From the NCBI RefSeq assembly GCF_900101605.1, contig NZ_FMUR01000003.1, positions 62,001-126,000 of the forward strand: a stretch of DNA of 64,000 nucleotides, written 5' to 3'. Shown in pieces: positions 8,949-17,732 of this stretch (positions within the stretch are counted from its first letter, which is position 1; each line of letters begins with the position of its first letter). The translations under genes were made by a program, and so were the position numbers. Origin of the DNA: Butyrivibrio hungatei (GTDB lineage Bacteria > Bacillota > Clostridia > Lachnospirales > Lachnospiraceae). The notes under the pieces are model-generated. The model saw nothing but the letters and a program-made list of their open reading frames with translations, had not been told where the DNA came from and made no database searches.

Positions 8949-10184
8949 TCATCCGGTTACTGTCACAGGAAAAAGATCTCTATACCATCTGAGAGCTGAC
9001 AGATAGGCATCGTAAATCTTTGTCATATCCATATTTCCAAGAACCATCAATCTTGAAATTTCAGTCCAGTCCGCATCTTCATATCTCTTTATGAAATTGA
9101 GCACAGGTGCGAAAGGGCCTTCATTATCAAGAAGCGCCAGCTTGACATCCTTTGGAACAAGCACCATATCAAGCGCTTCCTTCATTGTCTTGCCAAGCAT
9201 TATATCTATCGCAGAAAAAAGCCCCATGATAAAGAGCTCCTGTCCCAAAAGCGACATCTCAAAGCTCTCTGCAAGATTTTCCGCGAACTTTGCTCTTATC
9301 ATTACAAGCCTTGTTATCTCGGTAGGTCTGTCTGCACAAAGTTCCTTGGTCACAGCTGTATTTATCCATCTCTTTAATTCTTTCTGTCCGAGCATTGCCG
9401 TTGCATGCCTGATAGATGTGATCTCGGAATTAAGCGCCATTCGGTTTACTATCTCAAGAAGCGATATTGTAAGTGCGGGGTCTTTTCCGATAACATCCGC
9501 AGCATCCGTAAGATCAAAATCCGGTGCGTTAACGACATTAAGCAGTTCTATGTAATTCACCTTAAGGGGATTGACCTCAGTCTCAGACTCACGCACGGGC
9601 ATTCTGAAGAAACCGCCCTCGTAAAGGTCGTATCCTCCGTGTGAGATGAGCATGTCGTACTGCTCCTTCGTGTCGACATTTACCGCACACAACTTTATCT
9701 TCGGGTATACTTTGCCAAAATAGATCTTGGCCTTTTCTATATCGATCTTTGCATGATTAAGCAAGATGTAATCGCACTGATTAAGAATCTCTTTATAGGG
9801 TTCAAAACTTGAAATAGGAAGTTTTCTGATAGCAAGTTTGTAACCTTGCATCTTGAGTTCCTTCACCCTCTTAACGTAATTGGGTTCGGGTGTGATACTG
9901 TTATCCATAAGGAGAACAACTTTATTTGCGGGGACCGTACACTGAAGCGAAATTTCTGCGAAAACAGAAAACTGATTGACCGGAACAAAAACTTCTTTTC
10001 CCCCGGATAACATAGACATCCCCATACTACTTACAACTTCCAGTTCATGGACTGTACCTGCACCGTCATATCGCGCGCCGCCCTCCATCTCAGGGTTCAA
10101 AAAGTGGTTTTCTTTACGCGCAAAAACAGAATATGCACAAACAGACATTTTATCATCGAACAGTGGAATTAAAGTAGCTAACAT
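8949..10184 (-). CDS. EAL-like/HDOD signalling protein (YuxH type)
   Basis: 411 residues. The N-terminal ~200 residues have the reduced EAL-barrel pattern seen in YuxH-like proteins, without the EAL catalytic motifs. The C-terminal ~200 residues are an HDOD domain: DAADVIGKDPALTISLLEIVN, the conserved HATAMLG motif, then LKRWI. HDOD proteins of this layout usually act in regulatory phosphorelays or cyclic-di-GMP networks without hydrolase activity. ATG 10184 with AAAGGAG upstream. First gene of the four-gene operon; its stop lies 25 bases before the ATG of the hybrid kinase. Confidence 0.8.
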   Translation of the reverse strand: MLATLIPLFDDKMSVCAYSVFARKENHFLNPEMEGGARYDGAGTVHELEVVSSMGMSMLSGGKEVFVPVNQFSVFAEISLQCTVPANKVVLLMDNSITPEPNYVKRVKELKMQGYKLAIRKLPISSFEPYKEILNQCDYILLNHAKIDIEKAKIYFGKVYPKIKLCAVNVDTKEQYDMLISHGGYDLYEGGFFRMPVRESETEVNPLKVNYIELLNVVNAPDFDLTDAADVIGKDPALTISLLEIVNRMALNSEITSIRHATAMLGQKELKRWINTAVTKELCADRPTEITRLVMIRAKFAENLAESFEMSLLGQELFIMGLFSAIDIMLGKTMKEALDMVLVPKDVKLALLDNEGPFAPVLNFIKRYEDADWTEISRLMVLGNMDMTKIYDAYLSALRWYRDLFPVTVTG

Positions 10185-10279
10185 TGCCTGTCTCCTTTCT
10201 CCTCCTAAAAAGACATAATCCGCTCAATTACATTTTACCCTAAATAACGTATTTTTACCAAGTTTTTTTCTCAATTCCG

Positions 10280-11200
10280 TCATTTTTCATACGTGGTCTT
10301 ATCGATGATATAACGTGGTCTTCCCTTGACCTCATCGTAAATCTTGGATATATAGATGCCTATGATTCCCTGACCGATCATGATCATTGCAGCCGTGAAG
10401 CATATAAGGATTATGACAGTCGTAAATCCGGGCTGATCATTGCCTATAAAGAAGTGTCTGTAAAGCGCTTCCACACTAAATCCGAGTCCGAGTATAGCGA
10501 CGATCCATCCTGAGATCGTTATAAGATGAAGCGGCGCCGATGTAAATGAAGTAATATTGTTGATCGCATATTTTATGAGCGATCTCGTACTCCACTTGGA
10601 TTCACCCGCTTCTCTTTCTCTTACATCATAAGTTACTTCCGTACTCTTAAATCCGATCCATGATGAAAGAGCCCTGAAAAAGGCATTCTTCTCATTCATA
10701 TTAAGAAGTACGTTCATGGCCTTTCTGTCGAGGAGCTTATAATCCGAAGCTCTGGACATGTCAAAGCCTACCGCATCGCTCATGATATTGTAAAAGCTCT
10801 TTGCCGCAAATGAATGCATTGCAGACTCTTTTCCCCTGCTTGTCTTAACTCCTTCAACTATCTCATAGCCCTGCTCCCAAAGCCTGTACATCTCAACAAT
10901 CTTCTCCGGCGGGTGCTGAAGATCGCAGTCAAGAACCACGCAGCAATCTCCGGTTGCCTCGGCAATACCTGCAAATACAGCAGATTCTTTTCCAAAGTTC
11001 CTTGAAAAGCAAACACCCTTAACTCTCTTATTGCGGGCAGCTTCTTCGGTTATCGCTTTCCACGTGTTATCGCTCGATCCGTCGTTAATAAAAAGAAGCT
11101 CAAAATCTATATTTTCCCCATCCAATATACCGGATATTGTTTCGGAAGTTTTTTTTATCATTTCCTCTTCATTGTATGCGGGAATTATTACAGATAGCAT
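10280..11200 (-). CDS. Family 2 glycosyltransferase, GtrB/DPM1-like, with C-terminal membrane anchors
   Basis: Transfers a sugar from a nucleotide donor to polyprenyl phosphate at the cytoplasmic face of the membrane. 306 residues: GT-A fold with SVIIPAYNEE at the start, NDGSSDNT, and the metal-binding DCDLQHPP (DxD-like). An arginine/tryptophan region RxxGESKW then precedes two C-terminal membrane helices (about 225-250 and 262-285). This is the layout of bactoprenol glucosyltransferases such as GtrB and YkcC. The longest frame starts with TTG at 11206; ATG 11200 is chosen because GGAGG is 9 bases upstream. Monocistronic, divergent from the chemotaxis receptor. The acceptor and sugar cannot be read from the sequence. 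Confidence 0.85.
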   Translation of the reverse strand: MLSVIIPAYNEEEMIKKTSETISGILDGENIDFELLFINDGSSDNTWKAITEEAARNKRVKGVCFSRNFGKESAVFAGIAEATGDCCVVLDCDLQHPPEKIVEMYRLWEQGYEIVEGVKTSRGKESAMHSFAAKSFYNIMSDAVGFDMSRASDYKLLDRKAMNVLLNMNEKNAFFRALSSWIGFKSTEVTYDVREREAGESKWSTRSLIKYAINNITSFTSAPLHLITISGWIVAILGLGFSVEALYRHFFIGNDQPGFTTVIILICFTAAMIMIGQGIIGIYISKIYDEVKGRPRYIIDKTTYEK

Positions 11201-11372
11201 TAGCAAAATCCTCCAACTGACTATTACTAATTGCTAATTATAGCATATTTCACGGTTCAAAAAAACCGATTATCCAGATATACTGTAGCTTTTACTCTAG
11301 ATATGCTAACGATTTTGTGATAGAATCTTTCCATTGTTCTAAAAATTTATATCCATTCTACGGAGGCATATC

Positions 11373-12839
11373 ATGGACGCTCAGCAGTATAAGCGCGCAA
11401 ACGCAAACAGTTTTTACGTAAGTATCATCACGGTTGTAACAGGAATCGTATTAACTCTGTTATCACTAATCAGCAAAGGTTTTGACATTGGAAAGGCGGT
11501 CATATTTGCCAGTGCCGTAGTCAGTTTGATCATCATCTTTATCGGTAATTTCAAGTTCTACGCAGAGAAAAAAGGTGCAGTCTTAATAATGTGCGGAGTA
11601 AGTATCTTCTACTTAACCCTTGTCCTTGCAGGAAACGATTTAGCATTTTTCGCATTCGGACTTCCAATACTCATCTGCAGCACACTCTACTCAAACGTAG
11701 CACTCTGCGGCACGGGGATCGGTATTATCTCTTTTTCTTTTATAATATCGGTCATAACAAACCTGATCACATCGGGACTTCAGAATAACATTCTGGTTCC
11801 TGCAATCGCCACACTGATACTTTCATTTGTATCATGCATGATGACGGTTTCTCTTCAGAAGAATTTCATCGATGAAAAGAGACTCGTAATGAAACAGACC
11901 GAGAAAAAGACACTTGATGTCGGAAACAACATGGCAGATATAGCAAATAAGATCACCGAATTGTTCAATGCTTCTCAGGACGATCTTGATTCACTTCAGA
12001 AGATCCTTGAATCACAGCAGTCGGGAATGCAGAACATCGCAACCAACATGGAGAACACATCTCAGTCGATCATCAAACAGGCCGAGAAAGTACAGCTTAT
12101 CCAGGAAAGAACATCTACAACAGAGCAAGACAGACTCGAAATGACCGAAGCTTCAGAGAGCACTCAGACAGCAATCGAAGAAGGCATAAACGTCATTGAG
12201 GAACTTAAGATCAAGTCTCAGGACGTATCAAAAGCAAGCCAGATAACGGTTGATGCAACACAGGCAGTTATCGATAAAGTTGAGGAAGTTAAGAACATCG
12301 TAAGTTCGATCATGGCAATCTCAACACAGACCAATCTCCTTGCCCTCAACGCAAGCATCGAGGCAGCCCGTGCAGGTGAAGCAGGAAAAGGTTTCGCCGT
12401 AGTCGCAAACAATGTCCGCGAACTTGCAGCAGAGACAAACAAAGCTTCAAATGAGATTACAAATATCATCAACGAGCTTAATGAAGATGTCCAGAAAGCA
12501 ATGTTCAGTATAGACGACACTGTAACTACTGTTGATAAGCAGAACAAAATGATCGAATCTGTCGGTGAGAACTTCAACAGCATAAACAACAACGTATCGG
12601 GAATGATCACACGTTTCTCTCATATCGCAGAAGGAATGAAATCAATCGCCGATTCAACAAACGAGATCAACGACAGCATCTCAACCCTCTCGGCAACAAG
12701 CCAGGAAGTTGCTTCTCTTTCACATGAAGGAGCAAAGGCATCAGATGAAGCCGCAGAGAAATTTAATGCATTTAAGAAAGTTCTTGAAGATATATCACAG
12801 CAGGCCGATAAGCTCCACAAAATGCATACTGCAAAATAA
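11373..12839 (+). CDS. Methyl-accepting chemotaxis protein with all-membrane sensor region
   Basis: 488 residues. Residues ~15-175 contain about six hydrophobic segments with only short loops, so there is no extracellular ligand domain. A long coiled coil follows, ending in the signalling hairpin with [20 protein letters not shown] and [13 protein letters not shown], which contacts CheA/CheW. No clear HAMP domain. Glutamine/glutamate-rich methylation helices flank the hairpin. ATG 11373 follows CGGAGG. Monocistronic, closed by a hairpin terminator. No che genes are nearby, so it is probably an orphan receptor responding to a membrane-linked signal. Confidence 0.9.
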   Translation: MDAQQYKRANANSFYVSIITVVTGIVLTLLSLISKGFDIGKAVIFASAVVSLIIIFIGNFKFYAEKKGAVLIMCGVSIFYLTLVLAGNDLAFFAFGLPILICSTLYSNVALCGTGIGIISFSFIISVITNLITSGLQNNILVPAIATLILSFVSCMMTVSLQKNFIDEKRLVMKQTEKKTLDVGNNMADIANKITELFNASQDDLDSLQKILESQQSGMQNIATNMENTSQSIIKQAEKVQLIQERTSTTEQDRLEMTEASESTQTAIEEGINVIEELKIKSQDVSKASQITVDATQAVIDKVEEVKNIVSSIMAISTQTNLLALNASIEAARAGEAGKGFAVVANNVRELAAETNKASNEITNIINELNEDVQKAMFSIDDTVTTVDKQNKMIESVGENFNSINNNVSGMITRFSHIAEGMKSIADSTNEINDSISTLSATSQEVASLSHEGAKASDEAAEKFNAFKKVLEDISQQADKLHKMHTAK

Positions 12840-12844
12840 ATTTT

Positions 12845-12877
12845 ACGCCGCCACACCAAAAGTGTGACGGCGTTTTC
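12845..12877 (+). terminator. Terminator of the chemotaxis receptor gene
   Basis: CGCCG-C-CACAC (12846-12856) pairs with GTGTG-A-CGGCG (12862-12872), one mismatch, loop CAAAA, then TTTTCT. It starts six bases after the stop codon. Confidence 0.85.
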
Positions 12878-12921
12878 TGATAAACTGCTAATTTGAGTAT
12901 CCCTACCTTGTCAATATGAGA

Positions 12922-13087
12922 AAAACATCAAAATTATAAACATCTATATTTTTTGATGCTCTATAAGATTGTGTTACAGTGTTTGAAGCATCGAAACTGA
13001 TACATTTCCAGATTTTTTGATGCTTTATAGCCTGTATACTTGGGGATAGAAGCATCAATTCCAGAAGTTTTCTAATTTTTTGTTGCT
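12922..13087. repeat. About 64-bp tandem repeat with alternating GATGCT and AGCATC boxes
   Basis: TTTTTTGATGCT occurs at 12949 and 13013, and as TTTTTTGTTGCT at 13076, 63-64 bases apart. GAAGCATC occurs at 12985 and 13049, also 64 apart, with a weaker relative (AAAACATC) at 12922. The two box types are reverse complements (GATGCT/AGCATC), so each unit can fold into a hairpin, in alternative pairings. No reading frame covers the area. Whether it is an RNA, a protein-binding array or a degraded element is unknown. Confidence 0.6.
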
Positions 13088-13097
13088 TACTTTACTA

Positions 13098-13127
13098 AAA
13101 CTTCGCAGTTACAAAACTGCGAAGTTT
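13098..13127. repeat. Perfect 13-bp stem-loop
   Basis: AAACTTCGCAGTT (13098-13110), loop ACAA, then the exact complement AACTGCGAAGTTT (13115-13127). It lies directly after the 64-bp repeats. There is no long T run on either side, so it is a weak terminator at best. It may be the 3' end of an RNA made from the repeat region. The rest of 13128-13440 is AT-rich and I see nothing in it. Confidence 0.55.
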
Positions 13128-13449
13128 CAGTTATTTAAAACAATCCCCATTGATCTGAGTAGCATGCCCATATTCCTTTCAATATTATTAACATTGCATC
13201 AAAAATCATCATACTATGTTTTGTTTTCCATTACAACATGCGCTTTCATTCGCTTGTTCTATCCTATATTTCACCCCTTTATTAATTATAAATTATATGT
13301 TAATATAGTATTACTTATTTTAATGCAATACTTATTAAGATAAGTGGAAAACGCAGTGCAGATGATATCCCATAACAGGATATGCAACTATTTTATTAAA
13401 TTTTTATATTTTTAACACAAAATCGTTATTTTTCTGCACTTTTTTCCGA

Positions 13450-13491
13450 TATAATAGATAGTAATAGATAATCACCCACGCGGAATTATCT
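13450..13491 (+). promoter_or_regulatory. Promoter -10 box and leader hairpin of the 57-residue gene
   Basis: A consensus TATAAT at 13450-13455 is followed by AGATAAT (13466-13472) / ATTATCT (13485-13491), a 7-bp inverted repeat around CACCCACGCGGA, at the expected start of the transcript. The -35 region is poor. The repeat could be an autoregulatory operator. Confidence 0.5.
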
Positions 13492-13520
13492 GACTATTTA
13501 AGAAAGGAGTATTTAAGTAT

Positions 13521-13694
13521 ATGACAGCTACATTAGACTTTAAGAATGAAGTTCTGGACTGCATCAGAAAGGATTGTGAAAACGAGTATTATCCAGATCC
13601 CGAGAAAGTAGCTCATATCACCGGCTTACCGTTAGGGATTGTCTTTGACCTACTCATAGAACTGAAAAATCAGGGTTGTCTCGGAAAGAGATAA
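13521..13694 (+). CDS. Small helix-turn-helix-like protein, 57 residues
   Basis: Short gene with ATG at 13521 and an AAGGAG ribosome binding site 9-12 bases upstream. The stop at 13692-13694 is followed by a strong terminator. The protein is acidic at the N-terminus. The C-terminal part reads PEKVAHITGLPLGIVFDLLIE and then LKNQG, spaced like the helix-turn-helix of a winged-helix regulator (recognition helix plus LKNQG at the wing start). The family is not recognised. The promoter, repeat-bearing leader and terminator all argue for a real, self-contained gene. Confidence 0.6.
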   Translation: MTATLDFKNEVLDCIRKDCENEYYPDPEKVAHITGLPLGIVFDLLIELKNQGCLGKR

Positions 13695-13740
13695 TTCACC
13701 ATGTAATGGAGAATTATGATGGAAGAAAATTCAAAAGAAT

Positions 13741-13774
13741 AAAAGTCCTATGCTGAATACGGCATAGGACTTTT
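13741..13774. terminator. Bidirectional terminator
   Basis: Perfect 13-bp stem AAAAGTCCTATGC (13741-13753) / GCATAGGACTTTT (13762-13774). It serves the 57-residue gene on plus and the lipoprotein gene on minus, which converge here. Confidence 0.9.
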
Positions 13775-13795
13775 ATTTATATATAATATTTATTC

Positions 13796-14647
13796 TTAAT
13801 CAATTGAAAGATCTACTTCTTCTACTTCGGAATCAGCAGGAGCATTGCCCTCAGCTTCTGTATCAGTTTCTTCAGGCTGAGCCTCTTCCGCGTTTTCTTC
13901 CTCTGCGGGAGTTTCTTCATCTGCCGGCTGCTCTTCGTCCTCGGATGTGTCAGCCTCTGTGTTTGTCTCGGCTATTTCCTTACCGTTTGCGACGCTGTCG
14001 TAATCCTGAATTTCAGTAATTGACCAATCCTTTGAATCAGGATCTTTTGTCATTGTAAATACAAAGATATAAGTCTTCTCAGCGCTTTCCGATAATACAT
14101 CCTCATATGTCTCCAAAACAAGATTTATGACGTCATTATAAGCCTGCTTTGCAATTTCAGGATCGGCATTATCAACCTTATCGGGATTTGCTTCCTTGTA
14201 AGCATCAACCTTAACTGCGATTCTTGAAGAAGCATCATCACCACCGATAACATCAAGCGGGAAGGCTGTATTTACCGAAGCAATTACAGTACCGACACCC
14301 TTCTTGACTGTAACGGATTTAATTTCATAACTTGTTATCATATTTGAAAAGCTGGTACAGAGATTATCCAATCTTTGTGCTGTTGCTTCATCGAGCTTAT
14401 CTGCTTCAAAGCCCGCCTTAAGGTCATCTATAAGAAAAGTGGAATCGAAGGCTCGAACAAAATCGCCCTCCAAAACTCCCGCACTTGCATATGCTTCAAT
14501 ATTCTCCGTTGAACCGTTCTGTACTATTTCCAAAAACTGTTCAGCTGTTTCTGAAATCGCCTTCTTGGAAGAAGTGCATCCCGTAAGAGCAGATGTACTC
14601 ATCGAAAGAACAACTATTGCAGATATTAATTTTTTTCCCAGACGCAT
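13796..14647 (-). CDS. Hypothetical lipoprotein with acidic C-terminal tail
   Basis: 283 residues. Lipoprotein signal peptide with lipobox Leu-Thr-Gly-Cys at residue ~23, so it is anchored on the outer face of the membrane. Residues 30-205 form one globular domain resembling DUF4878-like or NTF2-like extracellular folds (SETAEQFLEIVQNG at its start is typical of such domains). Residues ~215-283 are a highly acidic Glu/Ala/Pro/Thr tail. ATG 14647. Monocistronic, divergent from the next gene. No enzymatic motif seen; function unknown. Confidence 0.65.
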   Translation of the reverse strand: MRLGKKLISAIVVLSMSTSALTGCTSSKKAISETAEQFLEIVQNGSTENIEAYASAGVLEGDFVRAFDSTFLIDDLKAGFEADKLDEATAQRLDNLCTSFSNMITSYEIKSVTVKKGVGTVIASVNTAFPLDVIGGDDASSRIAVKVDAYKEANPDKVDNADPEIAKQAYNDVINLVLETYEDVLSESAEKTYIFVFTMTKDPDSKDWSITEIQDYDSVANGKEIAETNTEADTSEDEEQPADEETPAEEENAEEAQPEETDTEAEGNAPADSEVEEVDLSID

Positions 14648-14807
14648 AAATTTCTATCTCCGTACCCTATCACAATTATTGTAAAAAACAACTTTAAGTA
14701 TAGCATAGATGGATAAATAATCAAAGAATATCGTAATTACGTCAGTATAGTGGTAAAATATAGATTATAGCAAATGACACGCACGCTGAAATAAGGAGGT
14801 CTTTTAG

Positions 14808-15059
14808 ATGTTAGTTCTTTTTGGAGAAGGTGTGATCAAGGATGTATGTGCTGTTGAAGTAAAACCAATGGATATAGGCGGAGGCAAGATTGTCGGAACG
14901 CAGATAAACTTTACTCTTACAAGCGGTGACAGGCTTGAATATGTCTATGACCAGAATATCCCAATTGAAAAATCCGGTCAGAGAGCCATCGATTTCGTGC
15001 GCACGCTCTACGATAACGGAAAAGCCGATTTTTCCGGGGAGCCGGTTGAACTTATGTGA
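14808..15059 (+). CDS. Hypothetical protein, 83 residues
   Basis: ATG 14808 follows a strong AAGGAGG site. The 83-residue product looks like a compact beta-rich cytoplasmic protein (GKIVGTQINFTLTSGDRLEYVYD), without signal peptide, membrane helix or cysteine clusters. I do not recognise the family. It is transcribed alone towards a bidirectional terminator at about 15163-15185. Confidence 0.6.
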   Translation: MLVLFGEGVIKDVCAVEVKPMDIGGGKIVGTQINFTLTSGDRLEYVYDQNIPIEKSGQRAIDFVRTLYDNGKADFSGEPVELM

Positions 15060-15098
15060 ATAGGGGACGATAAAAAGGTCGATACTGTGGTAACGGCA

Positions 15099-15240
15099 GC
15101 AATATGTACAATTTTTGCGCAAATTGTGCCGGACACTGCGATGAAACCAGGACATAAAAAATGGGTGCAGAGGCACCCTTTTTTTATTGGTTTCATCTAC
15201 GTGGCACAAAAAAGCGCAAAATATTAGTTCACAATATTGC
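15099..15240. repeat. 142-bp imperfect palindrome with embedded bidirectional terminator
   Basis: Nested inverted-repeat arms: GCAATAT (15099) / ATATTGC (15234), TTTTGCGC / GCGCAAAA, TTGTGCC (15124) / GGCACAA (15203), GATGAAACCA (15140) / TGGTTTCATC (15188), and a core GGGTGC-AGAG-GCACCC (15163-15178) flanked by A6 and T7. Each arm is about 70 bases. The core is a good intrinsic terminator in both directions. The outer arm covers the last codons of the dehydrogenase gene. Its size and symmetry resemble a miniature inverted-repeat element, but no target duplication is clear. Confidence 0.75.
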
Positions 15241-16183
15241 GAGGTGCTCCGGCCATGAAAGCCTGGATGTTCCTTTTTACCTCTTCCAAACATCTGCGTC
15301 TGGATTCAGTGCTCCCCCAGGCCATGTGTGGAGTGATAAAAAGCTTTCCGCTATCTTGAATCTTGAGGAGCGGTGAGTCTTTGGCCATGGGTTCAGGGTT
15401 AAGCACGTCGAGGCCTGCTGCCTTTATTTCTCCATTTTCCAGTGCTTCGCAGAGATCAGCTTCGTTTACAACAGCGCCTCTTGCAACGTTGATGAGGATT
15501 GCGTTTTTCTTCATCTTTGCGAAAGCACCTTTGTTGAAGAGTTCTCTTGTCTTGTCGCTGAGCGGGCAATGAAGAGATATGACGTCTGAACGTGATAATA
15601 ACTCATCAAACGATACTCTCTCATACTCTGTGCAGGTGCTGTTTCCGGATGCGGAATAAAAAATAACCTTTGCTCCGAAAGCTGTTGCAATCTGCGCAAC
15701 CTTCCTTCCGATATTTCCCATTCCAACGATTCCATACACTTTGCCATCGAGCTCCTCAAACGGTATATCAAGGCAGCAAAAATGCGGCTGGTTTGCATAT
15801 CTGCCGCTTTTAACAAATTCATCATAATGGCGTGAGTTCTCCATAAGATAAAAAAGCAATGCAAACGTATGCTGGGCAACTGAAGCCGTTGAATAATTGA
15901 CAACATTTGCAACTTTTACGCCGTGTCTTTTGCACGCTTCAATATTTGCATTGTCAAAGCCTGTCGCAAACTCACATATAAGTTTAAGGTCCGGAGCATC
16001 ATTTAAGACTTTTTCCGTTATGGCACTTTTGTTAATAAGAAGTACCTCTGCTCCCTTAAGCCTCTCCTTTGCATTTTCATCGGTTATCTTGTCCCCGTAA
16101 TAGGAAACCTCTCCAAGTTCATCATAAATACTGTAGTCCATGTCAGATCCGACACTGTCTACATCCGCAACAACAATTTTCAT
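15224..16183 (-). CDS. D-isomer-specific 2-hydroxyacid dehydrogenase
   Basis: 319-residue cytoplasmic NAD(H)-dependent oxidoreductase interconverting a 2-oxoacid and its D-2-hydroxyacid (hydroxypyruvate, glycerate or similar). It has the Rossmann motif GMGNIG (154-159) and the catalytic triad R235 (NVARGAVV), E264 (LNPEPM) and H286 (TPHMAWGS). The C-terminal His-x-x-Trp pattern is the one seen in glycerate/hydroxypyruvate and D-lactate type enzymes, so the exact substrate is uncertain. ATG 16183; the upstream site is weak (CACAGAG). Last gene of a six-gene operon. Its final codons lie inside a large palindrome. Confidence 0.85.
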   Translation of the reverse strand: MKIVVADVDSVGSDMDYSIYDELGEVSYYGDKITDENAKERLKGAEVLLINKSAITEKVLNDAPDLKLICEFATGFDNANIEACKRHGVKVANVVNYSTASVAQHTFALLFYLMENSRHYDEFVKSGRYANQPHFCCLDIPFEELDGKVYGIVGMGNIGRKVAQIATAFGAKVIFYSASGNSTCTEYERVSFDELLSRSDVISLHCPLSDKTRELFNKGAFAKMKKNAILINVARGAVVNEADLCEALENGEIKAAGLDVLNPEPMAKDSPLLKIQDSGKLFITPHMAWGSTESRRRCLEEVKRNIQAFMAGAPRNIVN

Positions 16184-16214
16184 ACTCTGTGTAACTTATG
16201 CCTTTCTGTTATGT

Positions 16215-17648
16215 TTATGTTCTAACGGCTTTCATATCTTTTTTATTCTGATACATAAGCCTGTCAGCTCTCTTTAGAACGCTGTCCGCATCATCATCCA
16301 TTGATTCGTCGTATATTGCAAGACCGATGGCGGCAGACAGTCTCTCCCACGGTTGCAGGCTCTTATTGTTCTGAAGCTCTTCCATGTGGCTCTTTAGCGA
16401 ATCAATAAGTTCATCCATGTGATTAAAATCTTTATTTTCAAGAAGAACTACAAATTCATCTCCGCCCACTCTAAATACCGGTGAATTTTCGAAGGTATCG
16501 CATATGAGTGTGCACATATTTTTGATATAAAGATCGCCCGCCTCGTGTCCGAAAGTATCATTTATCTTTTTAAGATAATTTATATCTATCATCAGCATAC
16601 CAAACTGCGCAGTCTGAGTGATGATATCGGAGTTAAGCCTGACTTCCACTTTATCATATGCCGCTTTATTTTTTACACCCGTAAGAGCGTCACGAAGTGC
16701 AAACTCATTAACCTTAGTCATCTCAAGCGACATATTCTGAATCTTATTGGAAGACCTCATGAGATCCTCTGCATATTCCCTCATATCCTGCGACATGGAA
16801 AAAATAGTGTCCGCAAGAGATTCAAGCTCATCTCCCGTATGTATCTCAGGATTTTCCATAAGAAGAAGCTCAGGACTCTTCTGCGAATGGCTGTTTTGGG
16901 CAAAATCGCGCGTTGTACGCTCTATCTTTTGAAGCGGAACAATAACTCTTTCATTAAGCCAGAATATCATTCCTGATATAAAGATGACGGCAAGAACAAC
17001 ACCGCACACAGCCATGGTTATAATATATTTTCGAAGGTTATTGGAGATATCCATTGTACTGAATCCGCAGGAAAAAAGAGCTATTCCTTCATCGGATGCA
17101 TTTCTTATCGAAGCGTTTGCGCTAAAATCTTCGCCGTAATCGCTCTTGGCGGTAGTATAGTTGATTCCCGTGTTATTCTTCATAACATTATATGACATCT
17201 CACACAATTCTTCACCCAGAAAATCTCCTATCATATCGCCGAGATACGGAACAGGAATATCTTCCTTCAGATCCTCTCCGTTCTTTTCAGCCTCCGTAAG
17301 CCCCGATGCAATCTGCATACAGTCATATCCGTTTTCAGTCTTGCACGGAACCGTAAGCAGGATAAAATCAAGATCGTAGCTCTCTCTTACCCTGCCCATA
17401 AGATCTACAAGATTATTGAACGTATCAGAGTATTCCTTCGTCTTGATACGTTCCTCGAGGTCCTCTACATCTATATTTTTTAATGTATAATCAACAACAT
17501 AAGTAAGTCTCGTCCTGTACTCATCAAACATTGTATTTCTGAATATCATGAAACTTATAGTGCCAAGAGCCATGCAAAGAATAACAATAAATACAAGACA
17601 AACCCAAATAACTCTGTATCTAAGTGAATTGTTATATTTTTTACCCAT
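16215..17648 (-). CDS. Membrane-bound diguanylate cyclase (GGDEF)
   Basis: 477 residues. Two membrane helices (~15-35 and ~215-235) enclose an extracellular sensor domain. A linker follows, then a C-terminal GGDEF domain starting at RDALTGVKNKAAYDKVE. The active site is intact (FRVGGDEFVVLLEN) with the metal/base region NYLKKINDTFGHEAGD. The RxxD inhibitory site normally five residues before GGDEF is absent, so product inhibition at that site is unlikely. Makes cyclic di-GMP from GTP. The frame extends to a TTG at 17699; ATG 17648 with GAGGTG upstream is preferred. Cotranscribed with metabolic genes; the sensed ligand is unknown. Confidence 0.9.
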   Translation of the reverse strand: MGKKYNNSLRYRVIWVCLVFIVILCMALGTISFMIFRNTMFDEYRTRLTYVVDYTLKNIDVEDLEERIKTKEYSDTFNNLVDLMGRVRESYDLDFILLTVPCKTENGYDCMQIASGLTEAEKNGEDLKEDIPVPYLGDMIGDFLGEELCEMSYNVMKNNTGINYTTAKSDYGEDFSANASIRNASDEGIALFSCGFSTMDISNNLRKYIITMAVCGVVLAVIFISGMIFWLNERVIVPLQKIERTTRDFAQNSHSQKSPELLLMENPEIHTGDELESLADTIFSMSQDMREYAEDLMRSSNKIQNMSLEMTKVNEFALRDALTGVKNKAAYDKVEVRLNSDIITQTAQFGMLMIDINYLKKINDTFGHEAGDLYIKNMCTLICDTFENSPVFRVGGDEFVVLLENKDFNHMDELIDSLKSHMEELQNNKSLQPWERLSAAIGLAIYDESMDDDADSVLKRADRLMYQNKKDMKAVRT

Positions 17649-17732
17649 CCAATGCACCTCACAGCTTTCTAACCTTAATGATAGCACAGGAATAAACAAT
17701 TATACATTAAAATAATATCAATTTTTCATAAC

